A stretch of 64,000 bases of DNA from a bacterium (GTDB taxonomy: Bacteria; Methylomirabilota; Methylomirabilia; Methylomirabilales; 2-02-FULL-66-22). The notes below the pieces were generated by a model that was given only the letters and a program-made list of their open reading frames with translations, had not been told where the DNA came from and ran no database searches. The stretch's first letter is position 1. Each line of letters opens with the position of its first letter. The stretch covers positions 28,248 to 92,247 of the forward strand of contig JAKPQH010000174.1 of assembly GCA_029580855.1 (NCBI GenBank). Direction: 5' to 3'. The position numbers were made by a program, and so were the translations under genes. This document shows positions 25,284 to 34,510 of this stretch, in pieces.

Positions 25284-26648
25284 TTAGCTGGGCTTCTGCC
25301 CGTGCGTGTCCAGCTTCAGCCGGTACAGCGTCGCCGCGTTCTCGCGCAGGATGCGCTGCGCGAGCGTCGCGGCGTCCTCCTCCGTCAGGGATCCATCCGT
25401 CACCTTCTCCGCCAACACGCGGCTCACGATCCGACGCGCCATCAGGCTATGCCCGTATGCGCCCTCCGGGATGATGAAGTCCCCGCCGAAGGCAAAGATC
25501 TTGTTCGACGGAACTGTCTCGATGGCTTCGTGCAGCATGCGGGCTCCGGCCGAGGGCGAGATGATGTACAGCCAACAGAGGTCAAGATACACGTTGGGGA
25601 AATTCTTGGCCATCGCCAGCAGCTCGCCCATGAACGGATACCCGCCGTGAAACAGGTCGAACTTCGCCCGCCCGTATTCCAGACAGAGATTGGTCAGATG
25701 CAAGGGATGCGAGTTTTCCAGAACATTCCCGTTCCCCTCCTGCAGGCCGGTGTGGATCTGGATGGGGACATCGCGCTCGACGGCGGCTTGAATGATCCGG
25801 TGGAACATGTAATCCTGCAACGGGCGGGCCTCCGCCCAAGACGGTCCCTCGCCGAGGTGATCGAAGAGTCGTGCGAACGTCCGCTCGGCGTCGGCATGCG
25901 CCACCTTCTCGAACCGGAGGCTGCGCCGGTACGCGATCCCGATCTTGATCCCGACCGCCCCTTCGAACAGGTACCGGTCGAGGGCGGCGTGCATGGCCTC
26001 CACGAGGTCGACCAGTGAGTGGACGGACCGGTCCGTGTCGGCCTCGATGTTCCGCAGGTCGCCCCGCGTCGTGGCGCAGGCGAAATGCTCCAGGCGCACC
26101 ATGGGGGCGAACAGCGCCCGGTCCACGGCGGTGCGGTAATCGTCCTGGAGGCTCACCGCGATGCCCGCCTTCTCCTGCAGGACGTGCCGATACCACCCCA
26201 CGCGGCGGGAGGCGGCGATGGCCGCCGAGAGTCGCTGGTACGTCGTCTTGTCCAAACCCTGAACGCCGAAAAGATCGCGGATGGCGAGGCGAAGACAGGT
26301 CCCGTACCCGGTGTGCCGAATCCGTTCCCAGTAAGGTTCGAGCGCGGCCCAGCGTTCCTCCAGCGAAAGGTCCGCGCCGCTCGGAGCGACCATGGGCGGC
26401 GGCTTCCTGATCCAGCCGATCCGCGCCATGCGCTCCACCAGCACCGGGCGGGCAGTGGCGCGTACGGCCTCCAGAAGACCGGGGGGCATTCCCGCGGAGA
26501 TCAAGTCGCTCGAGGCGTAGTGCGGGAAAAGGTACCCGAAGTCGTGCGCCGCCCGGTTGCGCTCGTCTTCGGACAGCAGATGCTCGTGAGTGTCCACCAG
26601 ACCGACGGCGTTGACGGCGTCGCTGATGCGCATCGCGAGGTCGGACAC
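25284..26648 (-). CDS. Amidohydrolase-superfamily protein
   Basis: This 454-residue protein shows TIM-barrel metal-hydrolase marks: VDTHEHLL near residue 20, IQIHTGLQEGN, DLFHGGYPF and a late FAFGGDFI. The layout, with a long insertion after the first strand, resembles the amidohydrolase-2/uronate isomerase-like group. The substrate is not apparent. The start is a GTG behind GGAGGGAG. A possible promoter (TTGACC - 16 bases - GATAGC) is at 26778-26805. It is transcribed divergently from the flavoprotein gene. Confidence 0.8.
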   Translation of the reverse strand: MSDLAMRISDAVNAVGLVDTHEHLLSEDERNRAAHDFGYLFPHYASSDLISAGMPPGLLEAVRATARPVLVERMARIGWIRKPPPMVAPSGADLSLEERWAALEPYWERIRHTGYGTCLRLAIRDLFGVQGLDKTTYQRLSAAIAASRRVGWYRHVLQEKAGIAVSLQDDYRTAVDRALFAPMVRLEHFACATTRGDLRNIEADTDRSVHSLVDLVEAMHAALDRYLFEGAVGIKIGIAYRRSLRFEKVAHADAERTFARLFDHLGEGPSWAEARPLQDYMFHRIIQAAVERDVPIQIHTGLQEGNGNVLENSHPLHLTNLCLEYGRAKFDLFHGGYPFMGELLAMAKNFPNVYLDLCWLYIISPSAGARMLHEAIETVPSNKIFAFGGDFIIPEGAYGHSLMARRIVSRVLAEKVTDGSLTEEDAATLAQRILRENAATLYRLKLDTHGQKPS

Positions 26649-26777
26649 GTCTCCCTCCTTTGCCTCTCGGCGGCGCGCGAATTGACGGCTGGCCGCGCTT
26701 CCCGCCGCTTCGGTGGTGGGGCCGCCGGACGCGCACCCGTTCCACTGCGGCCGGCGCCCTTCCGCGGTTCCAAGAAG

Positions 26778-26805
26778 GCTATCATCCGGGCTGCAATGGG
26801 GTCAA
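26778..26805 (-). promoter_or_regulatory. Possible promoter of the amidohydrolase operon
   Basis: TTGACC (26805-26800) and GATAGC (26783-26778) are separated by 16 bases on the minus strand. An almost identical pairing with the same GATGATAGC sequence occurs at 36421-36447, which raises the chance that both are real. Confidence 0.4.
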
Positions 26806-26894
26806 CGCGGATCTGCCGGGCAGAGTATCGGTAAAGCGCCTCGGATCCTCGAGCGGGGCGGTGACGCGGCGAAACGCATTGGCGCCACAGACCG

Positions 26895-26923
26895 TTGCCC
26901 GCCCTCCGCCAAGCGAGTATGCT
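26895..26923 (+). promoter_or_regulatory. Probable promoter of the flavoprotein gene
   Basis: TTGCCC (26895-26900) and TATGCT (26918-26923) are 17 bases apart. The GGAGG site and the GTG start at 26946 follow closely, giving a very short leader. Confidence 0.5.
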
Positions 26924-26945
26924 GGGGCGAACGAAGGAGGGCCAA

Positions 26946-27542
26946 GTGAAGATCACGGCGATCGTGGGGTCCTATCGGCGCGGCGGGATCGTGGAGTCCG
27001 CCGTGGACGACCTCCTTGCGGCGGCCGCGGCGTGCGGAGCGGCGGTCGAGAAGATACACCTGCTGGAGAGGCACGTGGAGTTCTGCGCCAACTGCCGGAA
27101 CTGTACGCTCCAGCCCGGCCCCGACCGCGGGCGGTGTCTCATCGCCGACGACGTTCCCGTGATCCTGGACACGCTCGAGGGCAGCGACGCCTTCGTCCTC
27201 GCGGCCCCGGTGAACTTCTGGACGGTCACGGCCGTCATGAAGCGCTTCATCGAGCGGACGGTCTGCTGCGGCTACTGGCCCTGGGGCGGCGCGCCACGGC
27301 CTCGACGGGCGTCGTCCAGGCGGGCCGTTGTCATCACCGCGTCCGCGGCGCCGGCTCTCATGGCGCGCTGGGGAACCGATGCCGGCAGGCTCCTGCGCCG
27401 GGTGGCGCGGCTCCTGGGCGCCAAACGGGTGGATACGCTTTGGATCGGCCTGGCCCGTCGGACGCCGGAGGCGGGACTCTCGGAGAAGTGCCGGGACCGG
27501 GCACGCGCGCTCGGCAAGCGCTTGGCGACACCGGCCGCGTGA
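26946..27542 (+). CDS. NAD(P)H-dependent FMN reductase/iron-sulfur flavoprotein-like
   Basis: This 198-residue flavodoxin-fold protein has a phosphate-binding loop IVGSYRRGGIVES at the N-terminus, a Cys cluster FCANCRNC with a further GRCLIADD, and the flavin-contact APVNFWTVTAVMKRFIER. The Cys pattern is that of iron-sulfur flavoproteins and related NADPH:FMN reductases. GGAGG precedes the GTG start. It stands alone between divergent genes and the response regulator. Confidence 0.8.
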   Translation: MKITAIVGSYRRGGIVESAVDDLLAAAAACGAAVEKIHLLERHVEFCANCRNCTLQPGPDRGRCLIADDVPVILDTLEGSDAFVLAAPVNFWTVTAVMKRFIERTVCCGYWPWGGAPRPRRASSRRAVVITASAAPALMARWGTDAGRLLRRVARLLGAKRVDTLWIGLARRTPEAGLSEKCRDRARALGKRLATPAA

Positions 27543-27576
27543 TGCGGGGCGCATGGCGCGGCGAGCCCCGCCGCGG

Positions 27577-27605
27577 TTGACAAGCTAAAGCCCGTTCGTT
27601 ACGCT
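27577..27605 (+). promoter_or_regulatory. Probable promoter of the response regulator gene
   Basis: TTGACA (27577-27582) and TACGCT (27600-27605) have a 17-base spacer. It lies about 120 bases before the GTG start at 27726. Confidence 0.5.
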
Positions 27606-27725
27606 TCCCCCCGAATCCGGACCCCCGCGTCGAGCGGCCGCGAGGCGGGTCCGACGAAGCCGCCGCCGGCACGGGTACGACGGCCCGGTGCCGGACGCGC
27701 GAGGTCGCGGCGAGGAGGAGCGCGC

Positions 27726-28241
27726 GTGAAGGGAACGGTGACCTGCCCAAGCTGCCGATTGGCCCAGCCGGCCCAGGCCGCCGAGGCAGAGGGGCTGTGC
27801 CGGCGCTGCGGCCACCCCCTTCCGCCGCGGGCCACGCCTCCCGCCGCCACGCGCCCCGTGACCATCCTCTGGATCGACGACGATCGCCTGCTCCTCACGT
27901 TCGGCCGGGACATCCTCGAACGGCACGGCTACCGGGTCCGCACCGCTATCGACGGTCCCAGCGGGATCGCCGCTGCCGGCGAAGATCGTCCAGATCTGAT
28001 CATCCTGGACGTCGTCATGCCCGACATGACCGGCTACGAGGTCTGCCGGAGGCTGCGCGCCCAACCCGGACTACAGCGCACCCCGATCCTCCTGCTGACG
28101 AGCCTTCAGGATCCCCAGGTGGACGTGCTGGGACGCGGGATCGGCGAGACTTTCACCATGAGCAAGCCGCCCGACCCGGAGCTGATCGTCAACATCGTCG
28201 GCCAGGTTCTCGGCCAGGACAACCCCGCCGCGGCGCCCTGA
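27726..28241 (+). CDS. Response regulator with N-terminal zinc ribbon
   Basis: This 171-residue protein starts with a two-Cys-pair ribbon (CPSC at 7-10, CRRC at 25-28) followed by a receiver domain. The receiver acidic pocket is IDDD (50-53), the phosphoacceptor Asp is in LDVVMPD near residue 95, the switch Ser/Thr in LLLTS and the Lys in MSKPPDP. There is no output domain. The ribbon could mediate protein or RNA contacts. GAGGAG precedes the GTG. No histidine kinase is adjacent. Confidence 0.85.
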   Translation: MKGTVTCPSCRLAQPAQAAEAEGLCRRCGHPLPPRATPPAATRPVTILWIDDDRLLLTFGRDILERHGYRVRTAIDGPSGIAAAGEDRPDLIILDVVMPDMTGYEVCRRLRAQPGLQRTPILLLTSLQDPQVDVLGRGIGETFTMSKPPDPELIVNIVGQVLGQDNPAAAP

Positions 28242-28317
28242 GCGCCGCACGCACACCGCTCCGCCAGAACCCCGCCGCGGCGGCGTGCTCTCCCCATCGT
28301 CCCCGACCGGCGACACA

Positions 28318-29361
28318 TCAGAGGATCCGGCCGAACCAGAGCAGCGAAAGGAGGGCGGCGGCGAGCGCCATGCACGCCGCGGCGGCGGCGAAAAGCGCGG
28401 TGATCTCCGTGTGCTGCTTCTCGAACACCAACCGCGAGCTCAGCCCCTCGTAGATCTTCTTCAGATCCGTCGCGGTGCCCGCGTGAAAATACTCCCCGCG
28501 GGTCCGGTCCGCGATGGCCTTGAGCGTGTCCTCGTCGAGGCGCGCGTGAAAGGACCAGCCCTCGAAGCCGATCACCTCGCCCTTCGTTGTCCCGACCCCG
28601 ACGGTGAAGACGCGCACGCCCCGGTCGGCGGCCATCTTGGCGGCCTCGAGGGAGTCGGGGCCGGTCGTGCGCTGGCCGTCGGTCAACAAGACGATGGCGG
28701 CGGAGGAGTAGGAGCCGGGAGGGACGGGGGTGAACTCCTTCTTCTCGGGCGGGCGCGTCGGGTCCAGCGGCCGCAACCGCCGTGCGTCGCGGCCGTAGAT
28801 CGAATCGCTCACGTCGATGCCGGCATCGGGGAAGATGGTGGCCAGCGAGAGGATGATCCCGCTGCCGATGGCGGTCCCCCGCTGCAGCTGGAACCGGTCG
28901 ACGGCCGCCACGATGTCCTCGCGGTTGTGGGTGGGCGGCTGGACGACCGCGGCCGTCCCGGCGAAGGCCACGACGCCGACCCGCACGCCCCGAGGCAGGT
29001 CCGCCACAAACGCCTTGCCCGCCTCCTGCGCCGCCACCAGCCGGTTCGGCTCCACGTCCCTGGCGCGCATGCTGCCCGAGACGTCCATGGCCAGGATGAT
29101 GGTCAGCTGCTGGGTCGGGAGCCTGACGATCGCCGCCGGGCGGGCCACCGCAACCAGCAGCGTGGCGATGGTCAGCAGAAAGAGCAACGGCGGCAGGTGG
29201 CGCCGGAATCGCCGGCCCGCGGCCATCGCCTCTTTCACGATGCTGAGGCTCGCGTACCGGAGCGCCGCCTTCTTCTTCCGCCACAGCAGCAGAAGGTAGA
29301 GAGCCACCAGCGCCGGCACGGCCGCGATCAGCCAAAGCATGCCGGGCCACAGAAACGTCAT
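28318..29361 (-). CDS. vWA-domain membrane protein (BatA/BatB-like)
   Basis: This 347-residue protein has an N-terminal transmembrane pair (MLWLIAAVPALVALYLLLL; LPPLLFLLTIATLLVAV), a von Willebrand factor A domain with the metal-binding motif DVSGSMRA, GTAIGSG and LLTDGQRT, and a C-terminal membrane helix. The ATG overlaps the DUF58 stop as ATGA. MoxR-DUF58-vWA sets act as membrane-linked chaperone or assembly systems for metalloproteins or stress response. Which client applies here is not visible. Confidence 0.88.
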   Translation of the reverse strand: MTFLWPGMLWLIAAVPALVALYLLLLWRKKKAALRYASLSIVKEAMAAGRRFRRHLPPLLFLLTIATLLVAVARPAAIVRLPTQQLTIILAMDVSGSMRARDVEPNRLVAAQEAGKAFVADLPRGVRVGVVAFAGTAAVVQPPTHNREDIVAAVDRFQLQRGTAIGSGIILSLATIFPDAGIDVSDSIYGRDARRLRPLDPTRPPEKKEFTPVPPGSYSSAAIVLLTDGQRTTGPDSLEAAKMAADRGVRVFTVGVGTTKGEVIGFEGWSFHARLDEDTLKAIADRTRGEYFHAGTATDLKKIYEGLSSRLVFEKQHTEITALFAAAAACMALAAALLSLLWFGRIL

Positions 29362-30299
29362 GATCGGCTCCGCTCCATGCGGGTGGCCAGCGTCCCGCCG
29401 CCCGCCAGCTGGCTGCGCCGCTTCCGGAGATCCGCAAACCGCAGGATCGTTTCGACCAGGTCGTCGTCCGTGGACAGCTCCAGCGCGTCCACACCCGCGT
29501 CGGCGAGCGCCGCGCGGAGCGCCTGTGCTCGTCGCTCGGCGGCGGCGGCGAAGCGCGCCCGGAATCCCCCGTCGTGGGTGTCGAGGAACACCTGCTCGCC
29601 CGTCTCGGCGTCCTGGACGACCAGCAACCCGAGATCGGGGAGGTCCAGCTCCAACGGGTCGGAGAGCCGCACCGCCAGAACTTCGTGCCGCCGCGCGAGG
29701 TGGGCCAACGGCGCCGTCCAGCCCGGCGTGCTGATGAAGTCCGACACGATGAAGACCAGCGAGCGTCTCGGGATGACCCGATAGGCAACCTGCAACAGGT
29801 CGGAGAGATTCGTGGCCGCGGACCGGTCTTGCTCCGGCCGCGCGAGCATGCGATGGAGGAGATACAGGACGTGACGCCGCCCGCCCCGCGCCGGGATGAC
29901 CGTGTCGACCCGGTCGCCGTAGAGGAGTGCGCCGACACGGTTCCCGTGGCGGGTCAGCAACCGCGCCAGCACGGTGACGAATTCGATCGCGACCGACCGC
30001 TTCTTCAACTCCCGGGAGCCGAATTCCATCGACGGGCTCAGGTCCAGCAAGAACCACGCCGTGACGTCGCGATCCTCGTGGAAATCCCGCACGTACGGTG
30101 TCTGCAGGCGCGCGGTGACGTTCCAGTCGATGCGTCGGACGTCGTCGTGATACTGGTATTCCCGCAGATCGGCGAGATCCAGGCCGAAGCCGCGGAACAG
30201 CGTGCGGTAGTCCCCGTGCACCGCTCCGTCCAGGCGGCGGATCACCGTCCACTCAAGACGGCGTAGCGTGCGCTCAGGATCCCGCGGCGACTCGGACAT
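29358..30299 (-). CDS. DUF58 domain protein
   Basis: This 313-residue protein carries the DUF58 core: DLREYQYHDDVRRIDWNVTA, DRDVTAWFLLDLSPSMEFG and IVSDFISTPGWTAP. It is a soluble vWA-like protein that partners MoxR ATPases. It overlaps moxR by 26 bases and the vWA gene by four bases, so the three are tightly coupled. No signal peptide or membrane helix was seen. Confidence 0.9.
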   Translation of the reverse strand: MSESPRDPERTLRRLEWTVIRRLDGAVHGDYRTLFRGFGLDLADLREYQYHDDVRRIDWNVTARLQTPYVRDFHEDRDVTAWFLLDLSPSMEFGSRELKKRSVAIEFVTVLARLLTRHGNRVGALLYGDRVDTVIPARGGRRHVLYLLHRMLARPEQDRSAATNLSDLLQVAYRVIPRRSLVFIVSDFISTPGWTAPLAHLARRHEVLAVRLSDPLELDLPDLGLLVVQDAETGEQVFLDTHDGGFRARFAAAAERRAQALRAALADAGVDALELSTDDDLVETILRFADLRKRRSQLAGGGTLATRMERSRS

Positions 30300-31293
30300 G
30301 GGCTTCCAGCGGCCTCTCGGGCGCCGGGATCCGCTGCATGATCCGGAGGATCAGCGTGTCGGCGGTCATGCCGTCGGACAGCGCCTCGTAGGTGAGGACC
30401 GGACGGTGCCGGAAGACGTCGAGCACGAGGTCCGTGACGTCCTCGGGCAGCGCGTAGCTGCGCCCGCGCAGATACGCCAGCGCCCGCGCCCCCTCGATGA
30501 GATGGATGGGCGCGCGCGGGCTGGCCCCGAAGGAGAGGTACTTCGCCAGCTCCCGCAGCCCGTAGCGCTCCGGATCGCGCGTGGCGGCCGCCAGCCGCAC
30601 CGCGTACTGCATGAGCGACGGCTCGACGTAGACGCGCCGGCACTCCCGCTGCAGTGCGACGATCTGCTCCGTCGTCGCCACGGCGGCCACGTTGGGCTCG
30701 GCGATGCCAGTGACCCGATCGACGATGACGAACTCCTCCTCCTCACTCGGGTAGCCGACGAGCACCTTCATCATGAACCGGTCCACCTGCGCCTCGGGCA
30801 GAGGGTACGTGCCCTCCGTCTCGATGGGGTTCTGCGTCGCCATCACGAGGAACGGCTCCGGAACCTTGTAGGTCTGCCCGGCGATCGTGACCTGGTACTC
30901 CTGCATCACCTCCAGCAGCGCGCTCTGGACCTTGGCCGGCGCGCGGTTGATCTCATCGGCGAGCAGGAGGTTGGTGAACACGGGGCCCAGCGAGGTGGCA
31001 AAGTCGCCGGTCTTCTGGTTGTAAATCCGGGTCCCCACCAGGTCCGCCGGGACGAGGTCCGGCGTGAACTGGATGCGCTTGAAGGAACCGTGAATGGTCC
31101 GGGCAAGCGTCTTGACGGTCAGCGTCTTGGCGAGCCCGGGCACGCCCTCCACCAGCAGGTGCCCCTGTGCCAGGATGGCCACGAGGACGCGCTCGAGAAA
31201 ATGGTCCTGGCCGACGACCACCTTCTTGACCTCGTAGAGGATGCGCTCCATGTGGGTGGAAACTTCCCCCGGCTCCGTGTCGATGACGTCCAT
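30274..31293 (-). CDS. moxR: MoxR-family AAA+ ATPase
   Basis: This 339-residue AAA+ ATPase has Walker A VEGVPGLAKT, Walker B LLADEINRAP and sensor region LVMATQNPIETEG, followed by the MoxR lid domain. Family members remodel partner proteins together with vWA-domain cofactors. GGAGAGG lies before the ATG at 31293. It is the first gene of the moxR-DUF58-vWA operon. Repeat copy E separates it from the upstream protease gene. Confidence 0.94.
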   Translation of the reverse strand: MDVIDTEPGEVSTHMERILYEVKKVVVGQDHFLERVLVAILAQGHLLVEGVPGLAKTLTVKTLARTIHGSFKRIQFTPDLVPADLVGTRIYNQKTGDFATSLGPVFTNLLLADEINRAPAKVQSALLEVMQEYQVTIAGQTYKVPEPFLVMATQNPIETEGTYPLPEAQVDRFMMKVLVGYPSEEEEFVIVDRVTGIAEPNVAAVATTEQIVALQRECRRVYVEPSLMQYAVRLAAATRDPERYGLRELAKYLSFGASPRAPIHLIEGARALAYLRGRSYALPEDVTDLVLDVFRHRPVLTYEALSDGMTADTLILRIMQRIPAPERPLEAHVRVAAGS

Positions 31294-31348
31294 GTGTCCT
31301 CTCCGAGCGACCGTGCTGCTAGTAGGGATGCCGAAAAGCGCCGTTGCG

Positions 31349-31474
31349 CAGGCTGCTCAAAACGGCCAAGATGCAAGGCGGAGCACCATAGGCCGAGCGA
31401 GGCGTACTGGAGGTACGCCGCAGCGAGCGCCGAGGTGCGACAACGCCGCAGGTGGGCCGTTTTCAGCGGCCTAC
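31349..31474 (+). repeat. Interspersed repeat, copy E, at the protease stop
   Basis: This is the copy closest to the apparent consensus: CAGGCTGCTCAAAACGG, ATGCAAGGCGG, GCGAGGCGTACTGGAGGTAC, GCCGCAGCGAGCGCCGAGG, then GCCGTTTTCAGCGGCCTAC. Its right end touches the TAG (31474-31476) of the HtrA-like gene. It lies between that gene and the moxR operon. Confidence 0.8.
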
Positions 31475-32427
31475 TAGAACGGGTGGATGCCCACGGCCGA
31501 TGCCGCGTTCTCGATGGGCACCGCAAACCCGATGCCGACGAACACGCGCTGCTGCGTCGGGTTCAGAATCGCGGTGACGATGCCGACCACCGCGCCGTCC
31601 GTGGTCACCAGCGGGCCGCCGGAACTGCCGGGGTTGGCCGCCGCGTCGAACTGAATGAGATTCGTCAGCAGCCGCTTTCCTTCCGGGGACTGAAACTCGC
31701 GCCGCAAGCCGGACACCACGCCCGCCGACGCCGACGGCCCGATCCCGAACGGGAAGCCGACGGCGACCACCTCGTCGCCGGGCGCGAGGTCCGCCGTGGA
31801 GCGCAGCGTGGCCGGGACGAGATCGTCGGGAACCGTGGCCGCCTGGATGACCGCCAGGTCGTCCTCCGGCTGCAGCGCGACGACCGTGGCGTCGGATTCC
31901 AGTCCGTCCGCGAACACCACCGTCACGCGCTTGGCCCCGGCGACGACGTGCAGGTTGGTCAGGATGATTCCTTTGTCGACGATGACGACGCCGCTGCCGA
32001 CACCCGTTTCCGTGTCCGCATCCTCGGCACCGCCGCGGTGCCCCAATCCACGGACCCGTACGACGGAAGGTCGAATGATCTCGTAGGCGCGCGCCGCGGC
32101 CGACGGAAGCCGCTTGGTTTCCAGCGTGTGCAGAACGGCGGTGTCGATGTCCTGCTGCGTGATCGTGCGTGGCGTCGGCCGCATGGCGGCTTGCAAGAAA
32201 ACGAGCAGCACGGCGAAGAGCGCGCCGGCGACCATCCACAGCGGTCGGTCGTAGCGCGTGAGGAGGCGTGACCACCACCGAGGCTGCTGCCGGTCCGCTG
32301 CCGGCGTCGGGGAACTTTCGCGCGGCTGACCGCCTGCCGTCGGCGTGGTGGTCGCGGGCGCGGGCGAGTGATCGGTCGGGATCAACCGCGATCGGCTGGA
32401 GCGACTGTAGAGCACCGTCCTTCGCAT
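31474..32427 (-). CDS. HtrA/DegP-like membrane-anchored serine protease without PDZ
   Basis: This 317-residue trypsin-fold protease has one N-terminal membrane anchor (PLWMVAGALFAVLLVFL) after a 60-residue Pro/Ser/Arg-rich cytoplasmic tail. The catalytic triad is His in ILTNLHVVAG, Asp in EDDLAVIQ and Ser in NPGSSGGPL. It ends after the protease domain, so it lacks the PDZ domains of DegP. I start at 32427 because a TATACT -10 box lies just upstream at 32455-32460; the longer frame would begin before transcription. It would face the periplasm. Confidence 0.85.
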   Translation of the reverse strand: MRRTVLYSRSSRSRLIPTDHSPAPATTTPTAGGQPRESSPTPAADRQQPRWWSRLLTRYDRPLWMVAGALFAVLLVFLQAAMRPTPRTITQQDIDTAVLHTLETKRLPSAAARAYEIIRPSVVRVRGLGHRGGAEDADTETGVGSGVVIVDKGIILTNLHVVAGAKRVTVVFADGLESDATVVALQPEDDLAVIQAATVPDDLVPATLRSTADLAPGDEVVAVGFPFGIGPSASAGVVSGLRREFQSPEGKRLLTNLIQFDAAANPGSSGGPLVTTDGAVVGIVTAILNPTQQRVFVGIGFAVPIENAASAVGIHPF

Positions 32428-32454
32428 TGGGGTGTGCACCTCCCAAGCGGGAGG

Positions 32455-32460
32455 AGTATA
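32455..32460 (-). promoter_or_regulatory. -10 box of the HtrA-like gene
   Basis: TATACT on the minus strand, preceded by GAC. A matching -35 is weak (TTCCCG at 17 bases). A GGGAGG ribosome site lies within a short CTCCC/GGGAG hairpin between it and the ATG at 32427, which could dampen translation. Confidence 0.45.
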
Positions 32461-32551
32461 GTCGCCTATGGCTTGAACGGGAAGAACAAGTGCAAACACG
32501 CGCCGGGGATCCTCACCCTCCGCCCATTGCGATGCGACACGGGTTCGGGTT

Positions 32552-32671
32552 GATCACAAAGGTCCGGATGCAAGGTGGAACCGAGGCGAGGCGCGAGACG
32601 TATCGGATCCGTACGTCGCAGCGCCGCGTGAGGGCGACAACGCAGCAGGGGGTGGTTTTCACCAGCCTGTC
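32552..32671 (+). repeat. Interspersed repeat, copy F, at the dppC-like stop
   Basis: The left end is degenerate, but GGTCCGGATGCAAGGTGG, GTACGTCGCAGCGCCGCGTG and GACAACGCAGCAGGGG match the family, and the right end is GGTTTTCACCAGCCTGTC. That end overlaps the stop codon of the permease gene at 32670. Confidence 0.7.
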
Positions 32672-33581
32672 AGGCGCCCCGGAGGGTCGGGTCCAACACA
32701 TCCCGCAGCCAGTCGCCCACCCGGCTGACCACCAGCGCGGTCAGCATGAGGACGAGACCGGGGAAGGCCGAGATCCACCAGGCGGAGTCCAGGTAGCCGC
32801 GACCCTCGTTGAGCATCCCTCCCCAGCTCGGCGTCGGGGGCTGGATGCCGAGGCCGAGGAAGCTCAGCGTGGATTCGAGGAGAATGGTGCGGGCCAGTTC
32901 CAGCGTCGTGACCACCAAGAAGGGCGCCAGCGTGTTGGGCACGATGTGCCTCGCCAGGATCCGCCACGTGGAGCCGCCCAGGCCGCGTATGGCCAGGACG
33001 TACTCTCGTTCCTTGATGGTGAGCACCTGGGCCCGGACCAACCGCGCGTACGTCACCCAGCCGCTCAGTCCCACGATGATGATCAGGTTCCCGAAGCTGG
33101 GGCCCAAGACCGCGATGATACCGATGGCCAGGAGGATGAACGGAAACGCCAGTTGGCCGTCCACCAGGAACATGACGACCTCATCCACAATTCCGCCGCC
33201 GTAGCCGGAGAGCAGCCCGAGCGAACCGCCCAGGGCGCCCCCGATGACGACCGCCGCGAAACCCACCACCAACGAGACCCGCGACCCGTAGATGATCCGG
33301 CTCAGGATGTCCCGTCCGAGCTGGTCCGTGCCCAGCAGATGCCGTTGGCGTCCCTCCTCCGGAAACCACGTGGGCCCCTTCAGTCGTTCCCGGAGCGACT
33401 GCTGGATAGGGTCGTACGGGCTCACCAGCGGCGCAGCGATCGCCGCCAGCACCACCACCAGCATGAAGGCGGCCGACGCCCAGACGTAGAGCGGGACCTG
33501 GCGCCAACCCCATCGACGCGACCCATCGGGCCGCGCGCCGTCTCGATCTTTACCGCCGGATACGCGGGTCAAGGATTCCAT
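32670..33581 (-). CDS. dppC: Oligopeptide/dipeptide ABC transporter permease DppC-like
   Basis: This 303-residue permease has a cytoplasmic N-terminus, an extended TM1-TM2 loop typical of DppC (PYDPIQQSLRERLKGPTWF; HLLGTDQLGRDILSRI), and the EAA-type loop EREYVLAIRGLGGSTWRILA. It overlaps dppB by 32 bases. With DppB it forms the channel. No ATPase genes lie in this operon, so DppDF would have to come from elsewhere. The stop codon overlaps repeat copy F. Confidence 0.92.
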   Translation of the reverse strand: MESLTRVSGGKDRDGARPDGSRRWGWRQVPLYVWASAAFMLVVVLAAIAAPLVSPYDPIQQSLRERLKGPTWFPEEGRQRHLLGTDQLGRDILSRIIYGSRVSLVVGFAAVVIGGALGGSLGLLSGYGGGIVDEVVMFLVDGQLAFPFILLAIGIIAVLGPSFGNLIIIVGLSGWVTYARLVRAQVLTIKEREYVLAIRGLGGSTWRILARHIVPNTLAPFLVVTTLELARTILLESTLSFLGLGIQPPTPSWGGMLNEGRGYLDSAWWISAFPGLVLMLTALVVSRVGDWLRDVLDPTLRGA

Positions 33582-34473
33582 AGGCGACGTCTACCAGGAA
33601 GTTCAACACGACGAACATTGCGGCCGTCATAAAGACACAGGATTGCACGATGGGATAGTCGCGGCTGTAGATGGACTGGATCGCCAACCGGCCGATCCCC
33701 GGCCAGGAAAAAATCGTCTCGGTCACCACCGCCCCGCCCAGCAGATTGCCGAGCTGCAACCCCACGATGGTGATGATGGGGATGGCCGCGTTCCGCATGG
33801 TGTGCTTGGCGATGGTCCAGAACTCCGGCAGGCCCTTGGCTCGAGCCGTCCGGATAAAGTCGGCCCGCAAGATCTCCAGCACCGCGGAGCGGGTGATCCG
33901 GGCGATGCTGGCCATGGCGAAGGCGCCCAGCGTGACCGCGGGAAGGACCAGGTGCCGCCAGTCTCCACGTCCGGATGTGGGGAACAGGCCGAGCCAGAGC
34001 GAACAGGTCAGGATCAGCATGATCCCGATGTAAAAGGTGGGCGCCGCCTGGCCGACCAGCGCCACCCCCATCACGATGGTATCGTAGGTGCTCCCGCGCC
34101 GGATCGCCGACAGGATGCCCGCCGGAATGGCCACCACGATGGCGCAGAGGAAGGACGCAAAGGCCAGCTCCAGCGTGGCGGGCACCCGCTCCCAGACCAC
34201 ACTCATGGCCGAGGCCCGGAAGTGGATGGAACGACCGAAATCGCCCTTGATGACCTGCCCGATGAATACCCCGTACTGCACGTAGATCGGCCGGTCCAGA
34301 CCCATCTCGCTGCGCAGCCGCTCCATCTCGGCGATGGGAGCGTCCGGGGGCAGCAAGAGCGGAACCGGGTCGCCCGAGAGACGCATGACGACGAAGACCA
34401 CCGTCACCACGCTCCAGAGCGCGATCAGCATCCGCACCAACCGATAGGTCAGGAAGCCGGCAAAACCCTGCAC
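33550..34473 (-). CDS. dppB: Oligopeptide/dipeptide ABC transporter permease DppB-like
   Basis: This 307-residue permease of the DppB/OppB family contains the N-terminal LTYRLVRMLIALWSVVTVVF, the EMGLDRPIYVQYGVFIGQVI segment and the EAA loop DFIRTARAKGLPEFWTIA. The start is a GTG with a weak ribosome site, which together with the upstream hairpin suggests lower expression than the binding protein. It works with DppC and the binding protein upstream. Confidence 0.92.
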   Translation of the reverse strand: MQGFAGFLTYRLVRMLIALWSVVTVVFVVMRLSGDPVPLLLPPDAPIAEMERLRSEMGLDRPIYVQYGVFIGQVIKGDFGRSIHFRASAMSVVWERVPATLELAFASFLCAIVVAIPAGILSAIRRGSTYDTIVMGVALVGQAAPTFYIGIMLILTCSLWLGLFPTSGRGDWRHLVLPAVTLGAFAMASIARITRSAVLEILRADFIRTARAKGLPEFWTIAKHTMRNAAIPIITIVGLQLGNLLGGAVVTETIFSWPGIGRLAIQSIYSRDYPIVQSCVFMTAAMFVVLNFLVDVAYGILDPRIRR

Positions 34474-34510
34474 GAATGTCTCGCAGCTGCGGATCGGCCT
34501 GGGACAAGCA

